This document shows positions 25,697 to 34,319 of a stretch of DNA of 49,217 nucleotides, piece by piece; within the stretch, counting starts at the first letter, position 1; each line of letters starts with the position of its first letter. The DNA lies in the NCBI GenBank assembly GCA_028715395.1, contig JAQURY010000004.1, positions 1-49,217 on the forward strand, read 5' to 3'. The DNA is from Minisyncoccota bacterium (GTDB taxonomy: Bacteria; Patescibacteriota; Minisyncoccia; UBA6257; 02-FULL-45-10c). Under the pieces are notes generated by a model. The model saw nothing but the letters and a program-made list of their open reading frames with translations. It made no database searches and was not told where the DNA came from. A program made the position numbers and the translations under genes.

Positions 25697-26896
25697 ATGG
25701 CGAAAAAATCCAAGAAAAATAAAAAAATAGATAAAGCGCTGGTTTACAGTCCGGCGAAAATTAAAGTAGTGGGTATCGGCGGAGGAGGAGGAAACGCTGT
25801 TCACCGCATGCAGGACGGATTTTTCAGAGGAGTGGATTTTATCGCTATCAATACGGATGTCCAGGATTTGGAACATTGCGATGTCAAGAAAAAAATTCAT
25901 ATTGGAAAAAATTTAACGCGCGGCTTAGGTGCCGGAATGAATCCGGAATTGGGACGGCAAGCGGCAGAAGAAACAAAAGCGGAACTTATTGAAGCGCTCA
26001 AAGGCGCAGATTTGATTTTTTTGACAGCCGGACTTGGAGGCGGCACCGGTACGGGAGCGATTCCAGTAGTGGCCGAAGTTTGCAAAGAACTCGGCGCACT
26101 GACGGTGGCTGTCGTTACAAAGCCTTTTTCTTTTGAGGGGGCGCAAAGAAGCAGAATTGCACAGGAAGGTTTAATGAGATTAAAAGATAAAGTTGATACC
26201 TTGATAGTTGTTCCCAATGACAGAATTTTTGCGGTTATTGGAAAAGATACTCCGATAATAAAAGCGTTTGAAATTGTTGACGATGTTTTGCGGCAGGCGG
26301 TTCAGGGAGTTGCCGATCTTATCGCGATTCCGGGAATAGTGAATGTTGATTTTGCGGACGTGAAAGCGATTATGCAGGAAGCGGGAACGGCGATAGTCGG
26401 ATTAGGAATGGCTTCCGGACAGGATAGAGCCATAAAAGCGATAAACCAGGCAATTCATTCTCCTTTATTGGAGTCGACGATGGACGGAGCCAAGGGCGTG
26501 CTATTTGGAATTTCCGGGGGCAAGGATTTGAAAATGAACGAGGTTAATGAAATTGCAAGAGTAATCGCCGAATCAATCGATTCTTCGGCTAAAGTAATTT
26601 TTGGCGCTTATCACGACAAAAAAATGAGAGCGGGCTTTATTAAAGTTACGCTTATAGCTACGGGATTCAGCGGAATAAGCTTAAATAGGATAGCTAATCA
26701 GCCGGGGACCTCTTTATTCAGTTCCCAGCCTGTGGAAAAAATGAATCTCCATGAATCTTCGAAGGAAGGCGCCGTTATAAGCGAAAACAAAGGGGAAAAA
26801 GACAAGGCGCATAAGCCCTCAAAGGACAAATCGGGCGCGGAGATTTGGGAAATACCGGCTTTTCTCAGAAGGGGTAAAAAATCAAGAGAAAAATAA
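25697..26896 (+). CDS. ftsZ: cell division protein FtsZ
   Basis: A 399-residue tubulin-like GTPase forming the division ring. The N-terminal tail is basic (KKSKKNKKIDK). GTP-binding motifs are VGIGGGGGNAVHRM, the tubulin signature GLGGGTGTGAIPVVAE, and the T7 loop region NVDFADVKAIM. A disordered linker (about 340-385) ends in the conserved C-terminal peptide IWEIPAFLRRGKK, which binds FtsA. Length and features are normal. Confidence 0.97.
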   Translation: MAKKSKKNKKIDKALVYSPAKIKVVGIGGGGGNAVHRMQDGFFRGVDFIAINTDVQDLEHCDVKKKIHIGKNLTRGLGAGMNPELGRQAAEETKAELIEALKGADLIFLTAGLGGGTGTGAIPVVAEVCKELGALTVAVVTKPFSFEGAQRSRIAQEGLMRLKDKVDTLIVVPNDRIFAVIGKDTPIIKAFEIVDDVLRQAVQGVADLIAIPGIVNVDFADVKAIMQEAGTAIVGLGMASGQDRAIKAINQAIHSPLLESTMDGAKGVLFGISGGKDLKMNEVNEIARVIAESIDSSAKVIFGAYHDKKMRAGFIKVTLIATGFSGISLNRIANQPGTSLFSSQPVEKMNLHESSKEGAVISENKGEKDKAHKPSKDKSGAEIWEIPAFLRRGKKSREK

Positions 26897-26983
26897 TTTT
26901 TTCGGAAAAGTTATCCACTTTACTGGAAAATTTTTTTGTTTCAAAATGAGGTTGGCTTAGTTTTCAAATTAATTAGAACACAA

Positions 26984-29221
26984 ATGATAAAATCAATCAG
27001 AAAAAGAGAAGGCAATATTGTTCCTTTTGACCAGAGCAGAATTACAAACGCTATTTTAAAGGCGATGGCTGCCGTCAATGAAGGGGATCAGGAGGGAGCA
27101 CAGAAAGTTTCTGACAAGATAGCGAAAGAATTGGATAAAAAATACGGCTCAGGCGGCGTTCCGGGAGTTGAAAATATTCAGGATATTGTTGAAGAAGAAC
27201 TTATTTTAAGCGACTACGCCAAGGCCGCGAAGGCGTACATTCTTTACAGGCAAGAGAGGGCGCGGCTCAGAGAGCAAACGAGGCAAGTTCCGGAGCATGT
27301 AAAAAGAATGTCTGATGAAAGCAAAAAATATTTCCGCAATCCTCTTGCAGAGTTTATTTATTACCGTTCTTATTCGCGATGGATAGAATCCGAGCAGCGC
27401 CGAGAGACTTGGGTGGAAACAGTGCAGCGCTATATGGACTTCATGAAAGAGAATATGGGAAATAAAATAACAGAAGAAGAATATCGCGAAATTCATCAGG
27501 CAATTTTGAAAATGGAAGTTATGCCTTCTATGAGATTAATGTGGAGCGCCGGAGAAGCGGCAAGAAAAAGCAATGTTACGGCTTACAATTGTTCATTTAT
27601 AGCTCCGAGCTGTCTCAGGGATTTTGCCGAGATAATGTATATTTTGATGTGCGGAACGGGAATTGGATTTACGGTGGAGCAGCAGAATGTGCAAAAGCTT
27701 CCGCAGATAAAACCGCAGACCGGAAGGCGTTTGCCGACGCATGAAGTTGTGGATAGCAGAGAAGGATGGGCGGACACTATGTTGCTGGGATTGGAAACGT
27801 GGTTTAGCGGAAAAGATATTTCTTTCGATTATTCCAAAGTCAGACCGTCGGGCTCGCGGCTCAAAACGATGGGAGGAAAAAGTTCCGGCCCGGGACCGCT
27901 CCGGCAAGTTTTGGATTTTACCCGCGATAAAATTTTAGCGAGGCAAGGAAGAAGATTAAGTTCTTTGGATGTTCATGACATTGTCTGCAAGATTGGAGAA
28001 GTGGTGGTAATGGGCGGAGTCCGCAGGAGCGCTTTGCTTTCTCTTTCCGATTTCGACAATGTGGAAATGCGCGATGCCAAAAAGGGCCAATTTTACTTTA
28101 CCGAACCGCAAAGAATGATGGCCAACAATTCAACGGCCTATAACGAAAAGCCCTCAGCGGCGCAGTTTATGGATGAATGGATAGCCTTGGCAAAGAGCGG
28201 TACGGGAGAAAGGGGCATTTTTAACCGTGGCGGCCTTAAATATCAGCTGCCGGCGAGGCGCTGGAAGTGGTTTTCCAAGGAATTGCAGAGTACCGGCACA
28301 AACCCGTGTGGAGAGATAGTTCTTCGTTCAAGAGAGTTTTGCAATCTGACCGAGGTAGTGGCGCGCGCCAATGATACAAGAGAGAGCTTGTTTAGAAAGA
28401 CTCGCTTGGCAACAGTGCTGGGAACTTATCAGGCCACTCTTACAAATTTCGGATATTTATCAAAAGAATGGAAAAATAATTGTGAAGAAGAAAGATTGCT
28501 TGGCGTTTCAATTACCGGGCAGTGGGATTGCGATTTGGTCCGCAATAAGGAGATGCTCCAGGCGATGAGAGATGAATCAATAAGAATCAATGAAGAATAT
28601 GCCAAGAGGTTTGGCATAAATGCGGCTAGAGCGATTACTTGCGTGAAGCCATCGGGAACTGTTTCACAATTAACCGATGCGGCTTCCGGTTTGCATCCGC
28701 GCCATTCTCCTTATTACATCCGCCGCGTCCGCGTTTCGGCAACAGATAGTATGTTCAAAATGTTAAGAGACCAGAAAGTTTCTTATTATCCGGAATTGGG
28801 ACAGAATATAAATTCCGCTACTACTTATGTTTTAGAGTTTCCAATCAAGGCGCCGGCGCATTCCAATTTCAGAAATGATTTAAGCGCTATCCAACAATTG
28901 GAGTATTGGAAGCTGGTAAAACAGAATTTCACGGAACATAATCCTTCGGTAACAATTTCAATCGGGAACAGCGAATGGATAGCCGTAGCAAATTGGGTTT
29001 ATGAAAATTGGGATATGGTTGGAGGATTGTCTTTCCTTCCGAGAGAGGATCACGCTTATGAATTAGCGCCTTATGAAGAAATAGACAAAGAGTTTTATGA
29101 TGATATGGTTTCCAAGATGCCGGTTATAGATTTTTCGCAGATACTTCTTTATGAAAAAGAAGATGAGAGCAAAGGATCGCATGAATTAGCTTGCACGGCC
29201 GGAGGATGCGATAAGATTTAA
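26984..29221 (+). CDS. nrdJ: adenosylcobalamin-dependent ribonucleoside-triphosphate reductase (class II)
   Basis: The ATG at 26984 is preferred because it directly begins the ATP-cone (MIKSIRKREGNIVPFDQSRI, residues 1-90); the track start at 26936 adds 16 non-conserved residues. The 745-residue protein resembles monomeric class II reductases: CGTGIGFTVE near residue 215, SGTGERGIFNRGG, the active-site region STGTNPCGEIVL...CNLTEV, PSGTVSQLTDAASGLHPRHS, and the C-terminal redox pair ACTAGGC. It makes dNTPs without oxygen, using adenosylcobalamin as radical source. The 87-bp upstream spacer has no room for a cobalamin riboswitch. Confidence 0.88.
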   Translation: MIKSIRKREGNIVPFDQSRITNAILKAMAAVNEGDQEGAQKVSDKIAKELDKKYGSGGVPGVENIQDIVEEELILSDYAKAAKAYILYRQERARLREQTRQVPEHVKRMSDESKKYFRNPLAEFIYYRSYSRWIESEQRRETWVETVQRYMDFMKENMGNKITEEEYREIHQAILKMEVMPSMRLMWSAGEAARKSNVTAYNCSFIAPSCLRDFAEIMYILMCGTGIGFTVEQQNVQKLPQIKPQTGRRLPTHEVVDSREGWADTMLLGLETWFSGKDISFDYSKVRPSGSRLKTMGGKSSGPGPLRQVLDFTRDKILARQGRRLSSLDVHDIVCKIGEVVVMGGVRRSALLSLSDFDNVEMRDAKKGQFYFTEPQRMMANNSTAYNEKPSAAQFMDEWIALAKSGTGERGIFNRGGLKYQLPARRWKWFSKELQSTGTNPCGEIVLRSREFCNLTEVVARANDTRESLFRKTRLATVLGTYQATLTNFGYLSKEWKNNCEEERLLGVSITGQWDCDLVRNKEMLQAMRDESIRINEEYAKRFGINAARAITCVKPSGTVSQLTDAASGLHPRHSPYYIRRVRVSATDSMFKMLRDQKVSYYPELGQNINSATTYVLEFPIKAPAHSNFRNDLSAIQQLEYWKLVKQNFTEHNPSVTISIGNSEWIAVANWVYENWDMVGGLSFLPREDHAYELAPYEEIDKEFYDDMVSKMPVIDFSQILLYEKEDESKGSHELACTAGGCDKI

Positions 29222-29228
29222 AAAATGA

Positions 29229-29257
29229 AAAACCCGCGTGAAAATGCGGGTTTTTTT
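29229..29257 (+). terminator. intrinsic terminator after nrdJ
   Basis: AACCCGC and GCGGGTT form a 7-bp stem with an 8-nt loop, followed by a T run. It lies between convergent genes and directly abuts the sigma factor's 3' end. Confidence 0.9.
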
Positions 29258-29258
29258 G

Positions 29259-30089
29259 TTACATGCCCCTGTGTAGGCTCTTGGTAAGGCACCACATCAT
29301 ATGGTCAAGAGCCCTTTTCTTGATTCTGCGGACGTTCGTTCTAGACATCCTAAGCTTCTTCGCTATCTTTCCCGTGCTCATCGGTTTATTGCCGTTGAGA
29401 CCGTAGATCATGCAGATCATTTTGGCATCTCTTGAGCGAAGGTGTCGCATGGCGCGGGAAAGCAGATTGAGGAATTCTTCTGCACAATATTCCTTTTCTG
29501 CGTCTATCCCTTTTTCGCCGGACAGAACATCTAATAGATAGATGTTCTTGGAATCTTCGAGCGTCCTTTCCCTTTCTGCCTCCTCATCTTCGGGTTCTAA
29601 GAGAATGCCGTACTTGGCATAATCTCTTTTTCCGAGAGGCGCATCCAAGGATCTCGTGGAACTTTCCATGACCGAGATACGGAGCCTGTCGAGCTTTATT
29701 TGCCCAACAATATTCAGGCCTCTGTGTCCATTGGTTTTCTCCAGTTGCCTGATTTTGTTAGCTACATCGAAGGGCAAGCGTATCTCCCTCCAAAAAAGCT
29801 TCGCGCCGCGGCTGACCTCGCACAGGACATACCAGAAAGCGAAAGTGGAAAATGCGCACCCCCTTTTGGGGTTAAATTTTTCCATTGCTTTCAGTACGCC
29901 GATTTGAGCATAAGCGAACAGGTCTTCTCTCGGCACCATTCCGATGTCGTAGAGATGAACAACCCTGTTTACTAGGCGCCGGCACGCAGACAGAATTTCC
30001 TCCTTGATTCCGTCCTTGATTTCCGTCTCGGCGTTGCTGTTCAGGATCTGAAAAGCCCTCTCTTCCGAGATGACTATTTGTGGTCTCAT
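29259..30089 (-). CDS. sigma-70 family RNA polymerase sigma factor, probably acquired
   Basis: A 276-residue sigma factor. Region 2 is clear (EDLFAYAQIGVLKAMEKFNP then FSTFAFWYVLCEVSRGAK), and region 4.2 is a helix-turn-helix (MSTGKIAKKLRMSRTNVRRIKKRAL). Region 1.1 is absent and the middle is acidic and divergent, so this is an alternative sigma factor. It differs from its neighbours: codons are C-rich (ATC, AAC, GTC, CTC), it has a perfect GGAGGT 7 nt before the ATG, and a consensus TTGACA-N17-TATATT promoter with a 5' leader of about 35 nt. These traits suggest transfer from a Shine-Dalgarno-using donor. No anti-sigma gene is adjacent. Confidence 0.88.
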   Translation of the reverse strand: MRPQIVISEERAFQILNSNAETEIKDGIKEEILSACRRLVNRVVHLYDIGMVPREDLFAYAQIGVLKAMEKFNPKRGCAFSTFAFWYVLCEVSRGAKLFWREIRLPFDVANKIRQLEKTNGHRGLNIVGQIKLDRLRISVMESSTRSLDAPLGKRDYAKYGILLEPEDEEAERERTLEDSKNIYLLDVLSGEKGIDAEKEYCAEEFLNLLSRAMRHLRSRDAKMICMIYGLNGNKPMSTGKIAKKLRMSRTNVRRIKKRALDHMMWCLTKSLHRGM

Positions 30090-30130
30090 TCAGAGACCTC
30101 CGTTTTTGGATTTAAAAAATTCTGTTTGTA

Positions 30131-30159
30131 AATATAGCACAAATAGTGGGTTATGTCAA
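30131..30159 (-). promoter_or_regulatory. consensus sigma-70 promoter of the sigma factor gene
   Basis: On the minus strand TTGACA is followed by 17 nt and TATATT. The predicted start lies about 35 nt before the ATG, and the leader contains GGAGGT at the proper distance, an arrangement unlike most genes here. Confidence 0.8.
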
Positions 30160-30203
30160 GATTAAATGTATAACCACCAAGATTTTTTAGTTTTTGAAAA
30201 ATG

Positions 30204-31700
30204 TTAAATTATTAACATCCCTATAATTCCGGTAAGAATCAAATAAATAAGACAGGGAATTATTACTCCTTTTAATACGGCTCTTTCTTGATTTTTTAAT
30301 CCAACAACAGCTTCGGCAGCTAGCATATCTGCTAAGGCAATCATGTTTCCCGCGGCTCCGCCAACCAGCGCTAGCGCTAAAATTTTTGCAGAATTCATAT
30401 TTATGGCCTGGGACGCAAAATTAAGAAAATTACCGAACATCAGATTGGAAACAGTGGCGCTGCCGGTGATAAAGCATCCAAAAGCACTAATAAATGGAGT
30501 CCATAAAGGCAGTAACGTCGTTTCAAAATTTTTCGCTATTAAAGCGATTGAAGATGGAAGCCCGCTTAAGTTTTGACCAGAATTAATCATTAGTTGAACA
30601 ACTATGGAAACGGAGGCGATGACAAAAAGCGGTTCCAAGGCACTTTTAAAAGCGATTTTTACCGATTGAAGAGCAATTTTGTATTTTGTTGCGCTCCAAA
30701 GAAGAGCAACTGGAATACCGGCTAAGATAAAGGCGAATCCGGGGTTGAATAAATTAAATTTATGGCTGATATCTAACGGAATGGAAAAACTTATTGTTCC
30801 GAGCAAAATTTTTCCGAAAATAAGAAGGATAATCAAAAGAGAATATGGAAAGAGTGTTTTAAAAGGAGAAAGGGCAGGTTTCAATTCTTTAGCTTCGTGG
30901 GCGGGAATAATATTTTTAGGAACGAAAATACCAAGTTTAGTTGTCAATAAAACAAGAAGCAATCCTATCACTGAGCCGAGAATGGAAGGAAATTCTTGTC
31001 CAAGGAAAACTGTCAGGGCTGAAGGAATTACAAAAGCGATTCCTGCCCAGATAGCAAAGGGCAGCGCTTCCCAAAACTGTTTTCTTTTGTCAGTTTTGTC
31101 GGCTACCAAAGTTAAGAGCATAAAAATTGGAACTATAAATCCGATGCAATTTATCCAGGCAGATAATTGAGGAATGGACGGATAGTCCAGGCCCGCAAAG
31201 CCTACGCGTATTGGCGTTCCGGCAGCTCCGAAAGCAACGGAGGTGCTGTTTCCTAAAAGAGAAATGATTATTGTTTTAATCGGAGACAAACCAAGTGCAA
31301 TAAGAAGCGGGGCAATGATTACTGCGGCGGTTCCAAAACCGGCGGTGCCTTCCAAGAAGTTTTCAAAGAACCAAGCTAAAATAATCACCTGTATCCTGTA
31401 ATCTTTCGAAAAAGATTCCAGATAATAAGTAATGCTGTCTATAACTTTTAAGTCTTTGAGAATTTCCAAAAAGAATATGGCGCCCAATATGATAATAAAT
31501 ATATCCAAGGCTATAAAAAATCCTTTAGCTGAGGAAACTAAGAGCAGGACGGGGATTATTTTCCAATAAAAAAATGCTAATGCCGCCGTTAAAATCAGTG
31601 TTAATAGAGAAACTTTTAAAAGCGGCATTTTTTTCCAAAGCAGAAGCAGGAGAAATACCACAAAGGGAATGACTGATAAGACGAACGGAAGATTAAGCAT
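30204..31700 (-). CDS. lctP: L-lactate permease (LctP family)
   Basis: A 498-residue polytopic membrane protein with about 12-13 hydrophobic segments. The family signature is clear: FFENFLEGTAGFGTAAVIIAPLLIALG, GNSTSVAFGAAGTPIRVG, ITGSATVSNLMFGNF and GGAAGNMIALADMLAAEAVVGL. These transporters move L- or D-lactate and glycolate with protons. Export of fermentation lactate or exchange with a host are both possible. On the minus strand an extended -10 (TGCTATAAT) ends 10 nt before the ATG. Base use matches the local genome. Confidence 0.92.
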   Translation of the reverse strand: MLNLPFVLSVIPFVVFLLLLLWKKMPLLKVSLLTLILTAALAFFYWKIIPVLLLVSSAKGFFIALDIFIIILGAIFFLEILKDLKVIDSITYYLESFSKDYRIQVIILAWFFENFLEGTAGFGTAAVIIAPLLIALGLSPIKTIIISLLGNSTSVAFGAAGTPIRVGFAGLDYPSIPQLSAWINCIGFIVPIFMLLTLVADKTDKRKQFWEALPFAIWAGIAFVIPSALTVFLGQEFPSILGSVIGLLLVLLTTKLGIFVPKNIIPAHEAKELKPALSPFKTLFPYSLLIILLIFGKILLGTISFSIPLDISHKFNLFNPGFAFILAGIPVALLWSATKYKIALQSVKIAFKSALEPLFVIASVSIVVQLMINSGQNLSGLPSSIALIAKNFETTLLPLWTPFISAFGCFITGSATVSNLMFGNFLNFASQAINMNSAKILALALVGGAAGNMIALADMLAAEAVVGLKNQERAVLKGVIIPCLIYLILTGIIGMLII

Positions 31701-31710
31701 TTATAATTTT

Positions 31711-31719
31711 ATTATAGCA
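31711..31719 (-). promoter_or_regulatory. extended -10 promoter of the lactate permease gene
   Basis: TGCTATAAT on the minus strand, 10 nt before the ATG; the divergent obg promoter lies about 40 bp away. Confidence 0.6.
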
Positions 31720-31756
31720 ATTTTCAATTTTTTTGGCTTTTATCGGAAATTTAGAT

Positions 31757-31762
31757 TACAAT
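31757..31762 (+). promoter_or_regulatory. -10 box of obg
   Basis: TACAAT ends 7 nt before the obg ATG at 31770, predicting a leaderless mRNA. Confidence 0.55.
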
Positions 31763-31769
31763 ACTTGAA

Positions 31770-32744
31770 ATGCTTATAGATGACATAAAAATCAGCGTAA
31801 CCGCGGGAAGCGGAGGAAAAGGGGCGGTGGCTTTTAATAAGAATGTGATGAGTTTGGGTCCGGCGGGCGGAAGCGGAGGAGATGGCGGCAGCGTTTATTG
31901 CGAAGGAGTCGTTGATCTCGGAGCTTTGAGGCAATTTCGCTATAAAAAAGATTTGGTAGCGACCAGGGGACAAGACGGCAGACCGCAATTTGTTGACGGA
32001 AAAGACGGGGAAGATTTGATTTTGAAAGTTCCGGTGGGAACCGTAATCCATAATTTGGAAACCGGTACCGACCAGGAAATTACGGCTATCGGAGAGCGGG
32101 TTATGGTAGCTAAAGGCGGACACGGGGGAAAGGGAAATTTTCTTTTCCGTTCTCCGCGGAATACCAGCCCGGAAAGATTTCAGGAAGGTTTGCCGGGAGA
32201 AAAATTCAATTTGCGGATGGAATTAAAGCTTATCGCCGATGTCGGCTTGATTGGTGTCCCGAATTCCGGAAAATCGAGCTTGATTAACGAACTGACCAAC
32301 GCCAAGAGCAAGGTGGCGAATTATCCTTTTACAACATTAGAGCCGCATTTGGGCGCTTATTATGAATTGATTTTGGCGGATATTCCGGGAATTATTGAGG
32401 GCGCGTCGGGCGGCAAGGGGCTGGGAATAAAGTTTTTGCGCCATGTTGAGCGTACTAAAATATTATTTCATCTGGTTTCGGCCGAATCCGACGATTTGGC
32501 GCGGGATTATAAAATCATAAGAAAAGAGCTTGGTGATTACAATAAAGAATTGTTAAAAAAGAAAGAACATTTATTTCTTTCCAAAAGCGATTCCGTAAGC
32601 GCGGCGGAATTGAAAAAGAAAAAAGCCATTTTGAAAAAATTAAATTCGTCGGTGATTCCGATTTCCATATATGATTTTGACAGCATAGAGAAGGTTAAAA
32701 AGATCCTCAACGGGATTATAAAGAAGAAATACGGGAAGAAATAA
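31770..32744 (+). CDS. obg: GTPase Obg/CgtA
   Basis: A 324-residue Obg-family GTPase for 50S ribosome assembly. The N-terminal Obg fold (about 1-155) is glycine-rich (TAGSGGKGAVAFNK, GPAGGSGGDGGSVY, AKGGHGGKGN). The G domain follows: G1 GVPNSGKSSLIN, switch region NYPFTTLEPHLG, G3 DIPGIIEGA. The usual NKxD motif is altered to SKSD (LFLSKSD). The C-terminal OCT domain of many Obg proteins is absent, as in numerous shorter homologues. Confidence 0.94.
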   Translation: MLIDDIKISVTAGSGGKGAVAFNKNVMSLGPAGGSGGDGGSVYCEGVVDLGALRQFRYKKDLVATRGQDGRPQFVDGKDGEDLILKVPVGTVIHNLETGTDQEITAIGERVMVAKGGHGGKGNFLFRSPRNTSPERFQEGLPGEKFNLRMELKLIADVGLIGVPNSGKSSLINELTNAKSKVANYPFTTLEPHLGAYYELILADIPGIIEGASGGKGLGIKFLRHVERTKILFHLVSAESDDLARDYKIIRKELGDYNKELLKKKEHLFLSKSDSVSAAELKKKKAILKKLNSSVIPISIYDFDSIEKVKKILNGIIKKKYGKK

Positions 32745-32750
32745 AATAAT

Positions 32751-33125
32751 TTATTTTGATTTTTTAACCCAATTTATAATAAACAGCATTCCTATAAGAA
32801 TGGCCGGACCGGAGAGTATCAAAGAATAGAAAAACATGTACCACTCAAACGGACCCTTTAAGGCGCCACTTATTATCATGGCGATATAAAGCAACCCGGC
32901 CAGAATAAAAACGATGCCTCCGACAATCTCGCGTTTCCACGATATTATCAAAATTGCCAGCAGGATAAATACGGGAATGTTATGCATAAACAGGCCCAGC
33001 AATGTTCCCCAAAAACCGAGTTTCATTTCAAAAATATCCAAAGAAAACATTGCTAAAAAAAGCAGGAATATTATTGATAAGATTCTCGGGGTCCAATATA
33101 CGAATTTGCCGACATTTCCTCTCAT
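32751..33125 (-). CDS. small four-helix membrane protein, unknown function
   Basis: A 124-residue protein with four hydrophobic helices (about 13-30, 37-60, 67-88 and 97-119) separated by short loops, including SWKREIVGG between helices 2 and 3. I recognise no enzymatic motif; similar small membrane proteins are common and uncharacterised. On the minus strand an extended -10 (TGATAAGAT) ends 7 nt before the ATG. It is convergent with obg, 6 bp apart. Confidence 0.8.
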   Translation of the reverse strand: MRGNVGKFVYWTPRILSIIFLLFLAMFSLDIFEMKLGFWGTLLGLFMHNIPVFILLAILIISWKREIVGGIVFILAGLLYIAMIISGALKGPFEWYMFFYSLILSGPAILIGMLFIINWVKKSK

Positions 33126-33132
33126 ATTGTTA

Positions 33133-33141
33133 ATCTTATCA
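33133..33141 (-). promoter_or_regulatory. extended -10 promoter of the small membrane protein gene
   Basis: TGATAAGAT on the minus strand ends 7 nt before the ATG at 33125; leaderless start predicted. Confidence 0.6.
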
Positions 33142-33224
33142 GAAAATCGTTTTCAGGGATTGTTGCTCTTTATTTTTCCTTTTTTCTGGATTATTATGTA
33201 AATACGTTTGAAAATAGAATAGAT

Positions 33225-33296
33225 TCCGGGATAGCTCAGCGGTAGAGCGGCTCGCTGTTAACGAGATGGTCGCAGGTTCGATCCCTGCTCCCGGAG
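33225..33296 (+). tRNA. tRNA-Asn (anticodon GTT)
   Basis: Cloverleaf by eye: acceptor arms TCCGGGA (33225-33231) and TCCCGGA (33289-33295), D arm GCTC/GAGC, anticodon loop CTGTTAA with GTT at 33257-33259, T arm GCAGG/CCTGC with loop TTCGATC, discriminator G33296. The CCA end is not encoded (GCACT follows). The first anticodon-stem pair (27-43) is a G-A mismatch. A TAGAAT hexamer ends only 4 nt before the mature 5' end; TATTAT at 33192-33197 is an alternative promoter element. Confidence 0.95.
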
Positions 33297-33303
33297 CACT
33301 TCG

Positions 33304-33319
33304 TCCGCCAGCTGGCGGA
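33304..33319. repeat. 16-bp perfect palindrome after tRNA-Asn
   Basis: TCCGCCAGCTGGCGGA is a perfect palindrome 8 bp downstream of the tRNA. It has the same pattern (YCGCCA-2-TGGCGR) as the palindrome in the 16S leader at 6493-6510. It may be a tRNA 3' processing or termination hairpin, or a dispersed palindromic repeat. Confidence 0.7.
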
Positions 33320-33341
33320 TCAGCAAAAGCCAAATAAAAAT

Positions 33342-33361
33342 CGCCCAATGGGCGGTTTTTT
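33342..33361 (+). terminator. intrinsic terminator of the tRNA-Asn transcript
   Basis: CGCCC and GGGCG form a tight stem followed by GTTTTTT. The -10 box of the next gene starts 3 nt after the T run. Confidence 0.85.
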
Positions 33362-33369
33362 GTTATGAT
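33361..33369 (+). promoter_or_regulatory. extended -10 promoter of the exported protein gene
   Basis: TGTTATGAT ends exactly 6 nt before the ATG at 33376; leaderless start predicted. Confidence 0.6.
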
Positions 33370-33375
33370 AAACAC

Positions 33376-34263
33376 ATGAATAAAAAAATAATTTTAAGGG
33401 TAATTACAGTTTTAATAATAGCCGGTGTGGGAATTGCTTTATATTTTTTTAATAATAAAAACCAAGCCATAAATGAATCCAATAATCATAGAAATTTCAC
33501 TTATGTAAATGAGGAAAGCGGATATTCATTTGAATATCCGGAAGAATGGAACGCGATAACCAATAAATATAATTCCAATAACGCTTTATTCGGGCCGGGG
33601 GCCACAAATGAAAGCGGCTATGGCGGAGTGGAATTTATTGGGACTCTTTCGTCCGGCCAATCATTAAAGGATTTTGTAAAAGAATTTAATTCTGGGGTGG
33701 AGTCGGGTTCTGTTTCCGAAACGGAAACAACTATAAACGGACAAAACGCCATAGTCAGCACATTGCCGAAAGCGTCAATGGAATCCACGGAAACAAAAAG
33801 CGTCAGTTTTGAAAAAGGCGGCAGGGTATTCAATATGTATTTGATGTATAAAACCGATTTCGTAAAATATCCGGAGGACGAACAAAGATTGGCTATTTTT
33901 AATCAAATGATTTCCACTTTTAAGATTTTTGATTTGCCTTCAATCAAAGTTTTATCTCCGAACGGGGGAGAAAGTTGGACAAAGGGACAAAAAGTGAAAA
34001 TAACTTGGAGTGCGCCGGATTTGGTGAAAAACGTGAATATAAGGTTGGAAGTTTCCGGAAATCCGGATAGTCAGAATTTCAATGCCGCGATTGTTTCAAA
34101 TGTTCCGAATACGGGCGGTTATGAATGGACGGTAAAGGAATTATATGCGGAAGTATGGGGAATAACGGATTTGCCGGCATCGGATAAATATTTTGTTATT
34201 ATTGAAGATAGCGAAAAGAACAATATATACGATAAAAGCGATACCACTTTTAGTATTCAATAA
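33376..34263 (+). CDS. membrane-anchored exported protein with Kre9/KNH1-like C-terminal domain
   Basis: A 295-residue protein with one N-terminal membrane helix (about 5-24) and two extracytoplasmic parts. The first (about 40-190) begins YVNEESGYSFEYPEEWNA, a PsbP-like opening often seen in bacterial exported proteins. The second (about 193-295) has IKVLSPNGGESWTKGQKVKITW, the signature of the Ser-Thr-rich GPI-anchored (Kre9/KNH1) beta-sandwich family. Role unknown; a cell-surface or envelope function is likely. Confidence 0.8.
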   Translation: MNKKIILRVITVLIIAGVGIALYFFNNKNQAINESNNHRNFTYVNEESGYSFEYPEEWNAITNKYNSNNALFGPGATNESGYGGVEFIGTLSSGQSLKDFVKEFNSGVESGSVSETETTINGQNAIVSTLPKASMESTETKSVSFEKGGRVFNMYLMYKTDFVKYPEDEQRLAIFNQMISTFKIFDLPSIKVLSPNGGESWTKGQKVKITWSAPDLVKNVNIRLEVSGNPDSQNFNAAIVSNVPNTGGYEWTVKELYAEVWGITDLPASDKYFVIIEDSEKNNIYDKSDTTFSIQ

Positions 34264-34277
34264 ATAAGCAATTTTTC

Positions 34278-34286
34278 TGCTATAAT
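34278..34286 (+). promoter_or_regulatory. extended -10 promoter of the cupin gene
   Basis: TGCTATAAT lies 33 nt before the cupin ATG, giving one of the few leadered transcripts; the leader is A-rich with no Shine-Dalgarno sequence. Confidence 0.6.
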
Positions 34287-34319
34287 TAAAACAGGTCGCA
34301 AAATTAAAAAATAAAACAC

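Noticed and set aside
26911-26919. DnaA-box-like TTATCCACT upstream of nrdJ, considered as an origin
   Set aside because: Only one box, no cluster, no AT-rich unwinding repeats, and no dnaA or dnaN nearby.
26897-26983. Cobalamin riboswitch before the B12-dependent ribonucleotide reductase
   Set aside because: The spacer is under 90 nt and shows none of the B12-box sequence.
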